NCBI GenBank assembly: GCA_022424955.1
Contig: JAKMGK010000028.1
Coordinates: 1-43,399 of the forward strand
Direction of reading: 5' to 3'
DNA length: 43,399 bases
Source of the DNA: Flavobacteriaceae bacterium
Lineage (GTDB): Bacteria > Bacteroidota > Bacteroidia > Flavobacteriales > Flavobacteriaceae
The notes below the pieces were generated by a model. It searched no databases. It had not been told where the DNA came from and saw nothing but the letters and a program-made list of their open reading frames with translations. A program made the position numbers and the translations under genes. Positions 1 through 8,070 of this stretch are shown here, in pieces. Numbering within the stretch: position 1 is the stretch's first letter; the number at the start of each line of letters is the position of its first letter.

Positions 1-18
1 AGATGTAATAAACTATAA

Positions 19-2472
19 ATGAAAAGAAAAATGTTGCTTATCCTATCCTTGTTGATAGGACTATCTTCCCTTGCACAACGCCCTCAAAACTTTCAAAAAC
101 CAGCTAAAATAACCCTCTCTGGAAAGGTCATTGACCAAGAAACACAGCAACCCCTAGAGTATGCTACCATAACGTTAAAAAACGCTAGATTCCCAGATCG
201 TCTGCAAGGGGGAATTACTAATGATGAAGGACTTTTTAATTTCGAGATTTTCCCTGGGCGTTATACCGTCACAACAGAATACATTTCATTTGAAAAAGAC
301 ATCAAAGAAGGGGTTGTTCTTAGAGAATCAAAAGATTTAGGAACCATTGCACTAGGCATGGAAGTCAATAGTTTAAATGAAGTTGAACTTGTAGCAGAAC
401 GAACAGAAGTAGAAATTCGTCTTGATAAAAGAGTGTACAACGTTGGAAAAGACATTACCGTTCGAGGAGGTTCTGTATCAGATGTGATGGATAATATCCC
501 CTCTGTCTCGGTCGATGTCGAAGGAAATATTTCGCTTCGCGGAAATAACAATGTACGTATTTTAATCAATGGAAAACCCTCTGGATTAGTGGGTTTATCT
601 GGACCAGATGCCTTGAGACAACTCCCCGCAGAATCTATAGAACGGGTAGAGGTGATCACCTCCCCTTCTGCACGCTATGAGGCGGCTGGAACCGCAGGAA
701 TCTTAAATATTATCCTGAAAAGAGAAGAGCTTGCCGGCTTTAATGGATCCTTTATCTTAAATGGAGGTACGCCAACTTCCTATGGTGGATCAGCCTCTTT
801 AAACTGGAGAAATAAAAAATTAAATGTTTTTACAACAACCTCTTATAACAATGGAAAATCTCTTGGAGGTGGTGTTTTTAACAGCGAATATTTTAATGGT
901 AACCAAGCCAGTACCTTTACCAATGAAACTAGAGATTACAACCGCAATAGAGAACGTTTTTTTATTAATCTAGGGGCAGAGTATTACTTTGATGACAACA
1001 CTTCATTAACGGTTAGTGCATTTACTAGGACTTCTAATAACGGAAGTAATAATACAACCATCATAGAAGATGTAGCCCTTAACGGAAATATTTTGAATCG
1101 TCTGGGACGATATCAAGACGAAACCGAAGAAGATAACTCTGGTCAATTTACAGCTAACTTCACTAAAAAGTTCAATGATAAAGGGCACGAGCTCGTCATT
1201 GAATTTCAGTCAGAAGAAAGTAGTGAAGATGAATCAGATTTTGCCGATAACACCAATGTTTTCGATCAAACCTCTTCAACAGAAGAAAAACAAAAAAGAC
1301 AATTACTTCAATTGGATTATGTATATCCTATTGACGAAAACACTCAATTTGAAGCAGGGTTTAGAGGGAATTACAGTCAGCAGGACACCGACTATCAAGT
1401 TTTTGATATCAATGGAAATGAAAGCACTTTAAACACTGATTTGACCAATTATCTGGGCTTTACACAAAATGTCAATGCCGCCTACACCCAATTTGGGAAA
1501 AAGATCAATCAATTTTCTTATTTGTTAGGGATACGAATGGAGAATACAAAAATTGTGATTGATCAACGAACAGCAGATATTTATAAAGAAAAAAAATATA
1601 CCGATTGGTTTCCCACGCTTAACCTTTCTTATGAATTTAATGAACGAGAAAACATCACCTTGGGATACAGCAGAAGGATTCGTCGCCCGCGATCGTGGTC
1701 ATTAAATCCTTTTCAATCTTTAACTAGTTTGACTTTTTTTCGACAAGGAAATCCTGACTTGGATCCTTCTTATGCCAACTCTTTTGATCTAGGTTATCTT
1801 AAACGTTGGGATAAATTTACTTTAAATGGCTCTGTTTATTATTCAACTTCAAAACAAGTCATTACACGCATCACAGAAACGACTGGAACAATTGTTAGAA
1901 TAAGTGATGATCCTGTTATTGATGTACCAGCTTTACGCTCTACTTCAATTAACTTAGCGGAGAATAATCGTACAGGGACAGAATTCACCCTGACCTATTC
2001 CCCTAATCGACAAGTGCGTATTAGCGGTAACTTTAATATTTTTAATTCTGAAACCATTGGAACCTATGAAGATCAAGTTTTAGATGCAGAGATCGTTAGT
2101 TGGTTTGCTAGAATTAATGCGAGCTTCCCTCTTCCTTTTGGAATCACTACCCAATTGAGAACATTTTATAGAGGCCCTAGTGCTAATGCACAAACGGAAT
2201 CTCAAGGGATACTCTCCATGTCTGGTGCAATCAATAAAGATCTTTTTAACAAGAAAGGAACTTTGTCTTTCCGCGCCTCAGATATATTTAACTCTAGACG
2301 AAGAAAAAGTACAACCCTTACTGAAAACTTTACCAATTACACCGAATTTCAGTGGAGACAACCCACCTACATTTTCACCTTTACTTATCGCATTAACGAG
2401 AATAAAAATAGCCGCAAGAGGTCACAACGATCCAATGGTGAAGGCGGAGATGGGGGAGAATTTGAATTCTAA
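19..2472 (+). CDS. TonB-dependent receptor, outer membrane beta-barrel family
   Basis: An 817-residue outer-membrane protein. It starts with a clear signal peptide (about residues 1-19, cut after LSSLA). Residues about 32-115 look like a carboxypeptidase-regulatory-like domain (KITLSGKVIDQETQQPLEYA), residues about 140-235 like a TonB-receptor plug (DVMDNIPSVSVDVEGNISLR, then IERVEVITSPSARYEAAGTA), and the rest is rich in alternating beta-strand pattern with aromatic girdles, as in the outer-membrane beta-barrel family common in Bacteroidota. There is no SusD partner next to it, so a glycan substrate is not indicated; the ligand is unknown. The C-terminus runs beyond the barrel into a basic then Gly/Glu-rich tail and ends in Phe. 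Only 18 bases lie upstream in the window, so its promoter cannot be judged. It is followed by a strong terminator. Confidence 0.9.
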   Translation: MKRKMLLILSLLIGLSSLAQRPQNFQKPAKITLSGKVIDQETQQPLEYATITLKNARFPDRLQGGITNDEGLFNFEIFPGRYTVTTEYISFEKDIKEGVVLRESKDLGTIALGMEVNSLNEVELVAERTEVEIRLDKRVYNVGKDITVRGGSVSDVMDNIPSVSVDVEGNISLRGNNNVRILINGKPSGLVGLSGPDALRQLPAESIERVEVITSPSARYEAAGTAGILNIILKREELAGFNGSFILNGGTPTSYGGSASLNWRNKKLNVFTTTSYNNGKSLGGGVFNSEYFNGNQASTFTNETRDYNRNRERFFINLGAEYYFDDNTSLTVSAFTRTSNNGSNNTTIIEDVALNGNILNRLGRYQDETEEDNSGQFTANFTKKFNDKGHELVIEFQSEESSEDESDFADNTNVFDQTSSTEEKQKRQLLQLDYVYPIDENTQFEAGFRGNYSQQDTDYQVFDINGNESTLNTDLTNYLGFTQNVNAAYTQFGKKINQFSYLLGIRMENTKIVIDQRTADIYKEKKYTDWFPTLNLSYEFNERENITLGYSRRIRRPRSWSLNPFQSLTSLTFFRQGNPDLDPSYANSFDLGYLKRWDKFTLNGSVYYSTSKQVITRITETTGTIVRISDDPVIDVPALRSTSINLAENNRTGTEFTLTYSPNRQVRISGNFNIFNSETIGTYEDQVLDAEIVSWFARINASFPLPFGITTQLRTFYRGPSANAQTESQGILSMSGAINKDLFNKKGTLSFRASDIFNSRRRKSTTLTENFTNYTEFQWRQPTYIFTFTYRINENKNSRKRSQRSNGEGGDGGEFEF

Positions 2473-2494
2473 ACCCCTTTAAAAAAACAGACAT

Positions 2495-2523
2495 AAAAAA
2501 ACACCGCTATTGCGGTGTTTTTA
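2495..2523. terminator. Bidirectional intrinsic terminator
   Basis: A 7-bp perfect stem, ACACCGC at 2501-2507 and GCGGTGT at 2512-2518 with loop TATT, is flanked by an A run on the left and a T run on the right, so it can end transcription in both directions. It lies between the convergent TonB receptor gene (stop at 2472) and the small minus-strand gene (stop at 2539). Confidence 0.9.
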
Positions 2524-2538
2524 TTTTATAAGGAAAAA

Positions 2539-2715
2539 CTATTTTCTTTTAGGCACTTCTTTACGACCATCTTTTTTTTCTTGCAACCATTCCATTAAGG
2601 AACCTGTCAACCAATAAGGTATGACAAAGCTCAACAAAAAAATCATTAGCCAAAAGCCAATGGTTAGTATCGATAAAAAGGTTAAAAATCCTAGGTACTG
2701 GTCAAATTCAAACAT
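2539..2715 (-). CDS. Small membrane protein of unknown function (58 aa)
   Basis: A 58-residue protein starting MFEFDQYLGF. About residues 8-35 form one or two hydrophobic segments (LTFLSILTIGFWLMIFLLSF), followed by an amphipathic stretch and a strongly charged C-terminal tail (QEKKDGRKEVPKRK). I choose the ATG at 2715. A TTG three codons upstream is also in frame, but the predicted transcription start falls at about that point. A consensus Bacteroidota promoter sits just upstream (2732-2762) and a shared terminator just downstream, so the unit is complete and monocistronic; this supports a real gene despite its size. I do not recognise the family. It is probably an inner-membrane protein with a cytoplasmic basic tail. 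Confidence 0.7.
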   Translation of the reverse strand: MFEFDQYLGFLTFLSILTIGFWLMIFLLSFVIPYWLTGSLMEWLQEKKDGRKEVPKRK

Positions 2716-2731
2716 GATCTTCAATTTGTCA

Positions 2732-2762
2732 CAAAATTAATGCATTTCTATCGTTCTGGCAA
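2732..2762 (-). promoter_or_regulatory. Bacteroidota-type promoter for the 58-aa gene
   Basis: On the minus strand TTG (2762-2760), a 20-base spacer, then TAATTTTG (2739-2732). This matches the TTG, 17-23 bases, TAnnTTTG consensus at every defined position. The predicted start would leave a leader of roughly 10 bases before the ATG at 2715. Confidence 0.6.
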
Positions 2763-2845
2763 TGAGATTTCTTTTTTTATTCACAATGCTATTCAAACTA
2801 GTTCGCCATTGATTTTTAGCTTATTTTTACAACAAATTTATTTAC

Positions 2846-4240
2846 ATGGAATTTCGCATTGAAAAGGATACACTAGGAGAGGTAAAAGTACCTAAAGACG
2901 TTTATTGGGGCGCACAAACAGAACGCTCTAGAGCTAATTTTAAAATTGGTCCAGTGGGATCCATGCCTATGGAGGTGGTAGAAGGGTTTGCTTATCTAAA
3001 GAAAGCTGCTGCATACGCTAATCACGAATTAGGTGTCTTAGACATTAAAAAACGTGATCTTATCGCACAAGTATGTGATGAAATTCTCGCGGGCCAACTA
3101 AACGATCAATTCCCGCTTGTCATTTGGCAAACGGGTTCTGGAACGCAAAGCAATATGAATGTCAATGAGGTCATATCAAATCGCGCTCACGTAATTGCTG
3201 GAAATACACTTGGAGAAGGAGAAAAAACCCTTGCCCCTAACGATGATGTCAATAAATCACAATCTTCTAACGACACCTTCCCTACTGGGATGCACATTGC
3301 CGCCTATAAAAAAGTAGTTGAAGTTACACTGCCTGGAGTCAAAACATTAAGAGACGCCCTTGAAAAGAAAGCAGAAGCCTTTAAATCTATTGTCAAAATA
3401 GGACGTACCCACCTCATGGATGCTACTCCCCTTACCTTAGGACAAGAATTTTCTGGCTATGTCTCTCAGTTAGATCACGGTATTGCTGCCTTAGAATTCA
3501 CCCTAAAACATTTATCAGAAGTCGCCTTAGGTGGAACGGCCGTAGGTACGGGTATTAATACCCCTAAGGGCTATGCAAAACGAGTGGCAGAATATATTGC
3601 AGAGTTTACTGGTTTACCCTTTATCACAGCCCACAATAAATTTGAAGCCCTTGCTGCACATGATGCTATTGTAGAAACCCATGGAGCATTAAAACAACTT
3701 GCGGTTTCATTGAATAAAATTGGAAATGATATTCGTTTAATGGCCTCTGGCCCACGGTCTGGAATTGGAGAAATCATTATTCCTGCTAATGAACCAGGAA
3801 GTTCAATTATGCCAGGAAAAGTAAATCCCACACAGTGTGAAGCATTGACCATGGTTTGTGCGCAGGTGATGGGGAACGATGTCGCTATTAGCGTGGGAGG
3901 TACACAGGGACATTATGAGCTCAATGTATTCAAGCCCATGATGGCAGCGAATATTTTACAATCTACCCGTTTAATTGGGGATGCATGTGTAAGTTTTACT
4001 GAGAATTGTGTTATTGGGATTCAACCCAATCAATCGCGTATCGATGAATTGGTCAATAATTCTTTAATGCTTGTTACTGCCTTAAACACAAAAATTGGCT
4101 ATTACAAAGCAGCAGAAATTGCAAATAAAGCTCACGAAGAAGGCACTACATTGAAAGAAGCCAGTTTAGCCTTAGGCTATTTGACTGCAGAAGAATTTGA
4201 TCAATGGGTGCGACCAGAAGATATGACGGGGAATGTCTGA
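2846..4240 (+). CDS. fumC: Class II fumarate hydratase
   Basis: Fumarase C, the oxygen-stable iron-free enzyme that interconverts fumarate and L-malate in the TCA cycle. The protein has 464 residues, the usual length. Visible family features are [13 protein letters not shown] (about 97-109), the region around [16 protein letters not shown] (about 186-201) with the conserved His189, and the signature [16 protein letters not shown] (318-333) that carries the catalytic serine loop. The signature is shared with aspartase and argininosuccinate lyase, but the N-terminal [15 protein letters not shown] and overall fit are fumarase. The downstream acetyltransferase gene starts inside its last codons, so the two are probably co-transcribed and translationally coupled. 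Confidence 0.96.
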   Translation: MEFRIEKDTLGEVKVPKDVYWGAQTERSRANFKIGPVGSMPMEVVEGFAYLKKAAAYANHELGVLDIKKRDLIAQVCDEILAGQLNDQFPLVIWQTGSGTQSNMNVNEVISNRAHVIAGNTLGEGEKTLAPNDDVNKSQSSNDTFPTGMHIAAYKKVVEVTLPGVKTLRDALEKKAEAFKSIVKIGRTHLMDATPLTLGQEFSGYVSQLDHGIAALEFTLKHLSEVALGGTAVGTGINTPKGYAKRVAEYIAEFTGLPFITAHNKFEALAAHDAIVETHGALKQLAVSLNKIGNDIRLMASGPRSGIGEIIIPANEPGSSIMPGKVNPTQCEALTMVCAQVMGNDVAISVGGTQGHYELNVFKPMMAANILQSTRLIGDACVSFTENCVIGIQPNQSRIDELVNNSLMLVTALNTKIGYYKAAEIANKAHEEGTTLKEASLALGYLTAEEFDQWVRPEDMTGNV

Positions 4241-4697
4241 AATTAGTTTTAGAAAATTCACTTCTACAGACGCAAAAGCTTTTAAAGCCCTTAATATTGA
4301 ATGGCTAGAAACCTATTTTGTTGTTGAAGCCATTGACGAGCTGGTGTTGAGCGATCCTCAAACGGAAATCATCGATAAGGGGGGCTTTGTTTTTATGGTC
4401 TGTATCGAAGAAAAAACGGTAGGTACTTTTGCCTATATCAAAAAAGGAGAAGGAATTTATGAGTTTACTAAAATGGCCGTTTCTCCAGCTTTAAGAGGTC
4501 AAGGTATAGGGAATCAAATGATGCAATTTGTCATTCGCTTTGCTGAACAACACCATTGGGAAAAAATCCTTTTATACTCTAATACCATTCTAGAAAACTC
4601 CATTCATCTTTATCGCAAATATGGCTTTCAAGAAGTCTCCATGGAAAAGAATGTCATTTATTCTAGGGGAAATATTAAAATGGAAATGATTCTCTAA
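4233..4697 (+). CDS. GNAT-family N-acetyltransferase
   Basis: A 154-residue single-domain GNAT protein. Motif A, the acetyl-CoA pyrophosphate loop, is visible as [18 protein letters not shown] (about 82-99, with R88-G89-Q90-G91-I92-G93). Motif B follows as [20 protein letters not shown] (about 113-132), the usual N-x-x-S-I-x-L-Y-x-K-x-G-F pattern. The acceptor cannot be told from sequence. The ATG overlaps the end of fumC by 8 bases, suggesting coupled translation. Its 3' end overlaps the convergent hydrolase gene by 4 bases. Confidence 0.9.
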   Translation: MSEISFRKFTSTDAKAFKALNIEWLETYFVVEAIDELVLSDPQTEIIDKGGFVFMVCIEEKTVGTFAYIKKGEGIYEFTKMAVSPALRGQGIGNQMMQFVIRFAEQHHWEKILLYSNTILENSIHLYRKYGFQEVSMEKNVIYSRGNIKMEMIL

Positions 4698-5617
4698 GGG
4701 GCAAGAAAGTCTGCAACAACTGCTAAACTCTCTTTGGGTTTTTCTTCCATGGGCACATGACCAGTTTCTGGCATAATCACAACTTGAGCGTTCTCGATTG
4801 CTGCTTTAAATTTAGGCGCGTCGCTTACTGGAATCCAGGCATCGTTTTCCCCCCAAAGAATTAAAGTGGGAGCTTTAATAAGCGAAAGACGATCTCTGTA
4901 ATCCTCGCGCTCTATGAAAGCACGATCAATAAAGGCATCCCTATTCCCCTCATAAAGGGTTAAATCGTAATATCGATCTAGGGTTGACGCTTTTATCAAT
5001 GTAGGGTCATAATAAACCTCTTGAATATTTTTCTCGATAAAACTACGTGGTGTAACATAACGGATAAAGTTATTCAAAACGGGTGTCTTAGCCATTTTAA
5101 TCACCATTGGGGTGTTTTTAAAGGGGAAACCACTGGGATCTAATAAGACAAGCTTCTCTACTTTTTCGGGGTAATAACTTGCATATAACCAAGAGATTAA
5201 TCCTCCCAAAGAATTGCCCACTAAATGGAATTGATCCACCTTAAGTTCTGTTAAAAAAGCATCTAAGAGATCGACATAATCTTTTGAACTGTATCGATTT
5301 TGTGGATCCTGTCCTGTTAAACCATAGGCTGGTAAATCTAAGCGAATAACTCGATAATCTTTAACTAAATCCTTTGTCCAATCGTTCCAGGTATGGAGCG
5401 AAGCGCCTGTACCGTGAATCAATACAATAGGGGTGCCCGCTCCTTCATCGCGATAGTGTATTTTCATTCCATTTAAAGTCATAAACTGAGAAGGCGCTGC
5501 AGCATACTTTGGGGCTAGTTCTTCTAAAGTCTTATCGGGTGTCACTATATATTTCCCAATTAGTATTATTCCAACTAGGAGGTAGACAAGTCCTTTTACA
5601 TATCTATTTTTAAACAT
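4694..5617 (-). CDS. Membrane-anchored alpha/beta hydrolase
   Basis: A 307-residue alpha/beta-hydrolase-fold enzyme. Residues about 8-24 form a single hydrophobic segment, probably an N-terminal membrane anchor or uncleaved signal. The oxyanion-hole region is LIHGTGASLHTW (about 66-77), the nucleophile elbow is GNSLGG (Ser136), and the remaining triad members are Asp259 (WGENDAW) and His287 (TGHVPM). The substrate is not determined by these motifs. The gene overlaps the upstream flavin monooxygenase by one base (TAATG), so the two are almost certainly translated together, which suggests that the hydrolase acts on the product of the oxygenase or on the same class of compound. It is unlikely to be MenH, given its anchor, its length and its distance from the men cluster. 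Confidence 0.9.
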   Translation of the reverse strand: MFKNRYVKGLVYLLVGIILIGKYIVTPDKTLEELAPKYAAAPSQFMTLNGMKIHYRDEGAGTPIVLIHGTGASLHTWNDWTKDLVKDYRVIRLDLPAYGLTGQDPQNRYSSKDYVDLLDAFLTELKVDQFHLVGNSLGGLISWLYASYYPEKVEKLVLLDPSGFPFKNTPMVIKMAKTPVLNNFIRYVTPRSFIEKNIQEVYYDPTLIKASTLDRYYDLTLYEGNRDAFIDRAFIEREDYRDRLSLIKAPTLILWGENDAWIPVSDAPKFKAAIENAQVVIMPETGHVPMEEKPKESLAVVADFLAP

Positions 5618-6921
5618 TAGGCTACTTCTTTAAAAGGTTTCGCTTTACGTAATTCAGCTTTAATTTGACGCAAAAATTTATGGAAATCCACTGTAATCGT
5701 ATGACGTGAGGTTGCTAATTGTTTCATGTGGGGGTTTGTCACTTCACGCTCACACAGTTGGGCGATATTTTGGGGACGCTTCCATTCACCATTTATGGCG
5801 CAGGCAGCAAGTTTACTTTGCTGCTCGGCCCCAGGCCAAATACAGCCTAAGGGCTGAAACATTCCTATAAAAAACAAGTTATTCATCTTAGGATGAAACA
5901 TTTTTAAATACAAGGGCACTGGGCCGCTACTATAATTGAGAAAACTTTTATCAAAAAAAGGATGCGCTAATACAAAGCCAGTACATGCAATCACGGCATC
6001 AAAATCTTCTTTACTGCCGTCTTTAAAGTAAACGGTAGCATTATCAAATTTTTCAATATCAGGCTTTGGCTTAACTTTTCCGTGCCTAATCATATAAAGT
6101 AACTCACTATTCACAGTAGGGTGTGTCGCCCCGAATTTGTGATTCACCTTTGGCAAACCGTACCAGCTGTTGGGTCCAGTGGCTATTTTCACCATAATAC
6201 CGGCTAAAAAATTCCTTAACCCTATGGGCAAAAATGTCATAGAGGAAGCAAAGATATCAGCAGGTTTTCCCATGATAAATTTGGGCAAAATGCGATAACC
6301 CCTTCTCCAGCTAATACTTGTTTTTTGACTAATTCGACTGGTTTCAACCGCAACATCACAGGCAGAGTTCCCCCCTCCAATGACCAAAACCTTTTTATCT
6401 TTAAAAGGCGCCGCCTTTTTGTATTGATGAGAATGCAAGAATTCACCAGTAAATTTCCCAGGGTAATTAGGATACTTGGGTTTCCAGTGGTGGCCATTAC
6501 ACACCACTAAGTCTGTAAACTTTTCTGTTGATTCTTTCCCCTCGCATTGCGTTGTTACTTCCCAAATATTTTCTGCATTAAGCACAGAGGATTTTACTAG
6601 GGTATTAAATCTTATTAACGGGTATAGGTTGAACTTTTTGGCGTAAGCCTGAAAATAATTCAGCAATTCTTTATGAGAGGGATAATCGGCTACTTCTGCA
6701 GAGAAAGGAAAATCCTCATATTGCGAAAGGGTCTTCGAACTAATTATATGGGTGGTTTCAAAAACGCTGGAATGACTTTCCTTTTCAGAAAAAATCCAGT
6801 TTCCCCCTACATCGTGATTGTAGTCATAAGCCACAACGGCTAGTCCCTTTTCATGAATATTTTTAATGGCAGTGATCCCAGAGGGTCCTGCGCCTATAAC
6901 ACAAACACGCTTCTCCATCAT
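5617..6921 (-). CDS. Flavin-containing monooxygenase (FMO family)
   Basis: A 434-residue class B flavoprotein monooxygenase. It has the FAD-binding loop GAGPSG (10-15), a second Rossmann loop for NADPH at GGGNSACDVA (182-191), and the FMO identifying motif F-x-G-x-x-x-H-x-x-x-Y (F157 to Y167). The final Tyr points to the N/S-oxygenating FMO branch rather than a typical Baeyer-Villiger enzyme, which has Trp there. The DFPF and CNGHHWKPKYP regions also resemble eukaryotic and marine bacterial FMOs. The substrate is unknown; small amines or thioethers are possible. It uses ATG at 6921 with a second ATG one codon later. It lies 34 bases after the MscS gene and overlaps the hydrolase by one base. 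Confidence 0.9.
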   Translation of the reverse strand: MMEKRVCVIGAGPSGITAIKNIHEKGLAVVAYDYNHDVGGNWIFSEKESHSSVFETTHIISSKTLSQYEDFPFSAEVADYPSHKELLNYFQAYAKKFNLYPLIRFNTLVKSSVLNAENIWEVTTQCEGKESTEKFTDLVVCNGHHWKPKYPNYPGKFTGEFLHSHQYKKAAPFKDKKVLVIGGGNSACDVAVETSRISQKTSISWRRGYRILPKFIMGKPADIFASSMTFLPIGLRNFLAGIMVKIATGPNSWYGLPKVNHKFGATHPTVNSELLYMIRHGKVKPKPDIEKFDNATVYFKDGSKEDFDAVIACTGFVLAHPFFDKSFLNYSSGPVPLYLKMFHPKMNNLFFIGMFQPLGCIWPGAEQQSKLAACAINGEWKRPQNIAQLCEREVTNPHMKQLATSRHTITVDFHKFLRQIKAELRKAKPFKEVA

Positions 6922-6955
6922 TTCCTAATCTTGTTAAAGTAGGAAGATATGAATT

Positions 6956-8056
6956 TTATTTTTCTAAGAAAACTGAAGTCGTTGGGAAAGCAAAATCACT
7001 CCCATGTTCTTTAACAATCTCAATAATACTAAAGTTGATCGCTTGACGGGTGTCAATCAACAATTCCCAGTCTGGGCTATCGACATAATACAACACCAAT
7101 AGATCTAAAGAACTCGCCCCAAACTCCTGGAAACGAACCCTTGCTCCGTCTGCAGTTGTGTTGGGATGAGCATTAATCATTGCCTCAATTGCGGTAACTA
7201 TATTTTTAATACTCTCGACAGGAGTTCCATAGGTAAGACCAATATTAAACTTGACTCTTCTAATAGGTCGAAGACCTAGATTATCCAATTCTGCGTTGAC
7301 CATGTTTTTATTGGGAACCGTTACAATGCTCTTATCAAAAGTTCTAATTCTGGTCGATCTAAAGCCTACTTTTTCAACAGTACCGGTATAACCATTCACC
7401 GTAACAATATCGCCATAGGTAAAAGGTTTATCTAAAAAGATGGTAAAAGATCCTAATAGATTTTCTAAACTCTCTTTGGAGGCCATCGCAATGGCTATAC
7501 CCCCTATCCCTAAACCTGTCGCCAGTGCAGCCACATTCACATTAAATATACTACTCAACACGGTGAGTGTTCCTAAAATAATGACAAGTACCTTGGCAAT
7601 TTCTATGGCAAAAGGGACAATTTGATCATCCATTTTATTCGAGGTCTTGGCCGCTCTACGCTCCATAATTTCCCCAATAAAATCGACAAAACGGAGTAAT
7701 AACAAGAAAATGAAATAAGCATATGTCAGAGAAAAAGCTTTTTGCAATAAATACCTCGTCCCAATTTCGTCTGCCGAAGCTAGCCCCCATGAAGTGGGGA
7801 ATTTCAATTGCTGACTTGCTAAAAAAAGTGCCCCAAAAAGGATCAAGTTATTCAAAGGTTTTTTGAGTCGATTATCAAAAGCAGATCGACCTACTTCATG
7901 AGCGCTTTTACCTAAAAGTTTAAATAATATTCCCCCAAGGTATCGACTAATCAATTGTTTAAACAATAGACCAAAAAGAATAATTCCTCCAAAGGTAAAA
8001 TAAGCTTGTAGGGAATTTTCGAAATAGACTGTATCCATTAATTCTTGAAAAGACAT
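6956..8056 (-). CDS. MscS-family mechanosensitive ion channel
   Basis: A small-conductance mechanosensitive channel of the inner membrane, which releases solutes on osmotic downshock. I start it at the ATG at 8056 (366 residues, MSFQELMDTV); an in-frame TTG lies two codons earlier. Hydrophobic segments are seen near residues 20-35, 70-84, 105-130 and 150-180. The pore-lining Gly/Ala-rich helix is VAALATGLGIGGIAIAMASKE, and it is followed by the beta-domain FLDKPFTYGDIVTVNGYTG and the VPNKNMVNAELDN block typical of MscS. It lies 14 bases after ettA and 34 bases before the monooxygenase, so it is probably part of the same transcript. Confidence 0.93.
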   Translation of the reverse strand: MSFQELMDTVYFENSLQAYFTFGGIILFGLLFKQLISRYLGGILFKLLGKSAHEVGRSAFDNRLKKPLNNLILFGALFLASQQLKFPTSWGLASADEIGTRYLLQKAFSLTYAYFIFLLLLRFVDFIGEIMERRAAKTSNKMDDQIVPFAIEIAKVLVIILGTLTVLSSIFNVNVAALATGLGIGGIAIAMASKESLENLLGSFTIFLDKPFTYGDIVTVNGYTGTVEKVGFRSTRIRTFDKSIVTVPNKNMVNAELDNLGLRPIRRVKFNIGLTYGTPVESIKNIVTAIEAMINAHPNTTADGARVRFQEFGASSLDLLVLYYVDSPDWELLIDTRQAINFSIIEIVKEHGSDFAFPTTSVFLEK

Positions 8057-8070
8057 GGGCAAAATATTAA

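Noticed and set aside
4694-5617. Alpha/beta hydrolase as the missing MenH
   Set aside because: It has an N-terminal membrane anchor, is longer than MenH, is coupled to a flavin monooxygenase and lies 7 kb from the men cluster in another operon.
5617-6921. Flavin monooxygenase as a Baeyer-Villiger enzyme
   Set aside because: The identifying motif ends in Tyr (F-x-G-x-x-x-H-x-x-x-Y), as in FMOs, and not in Trp-Pro or Trp-Asp.
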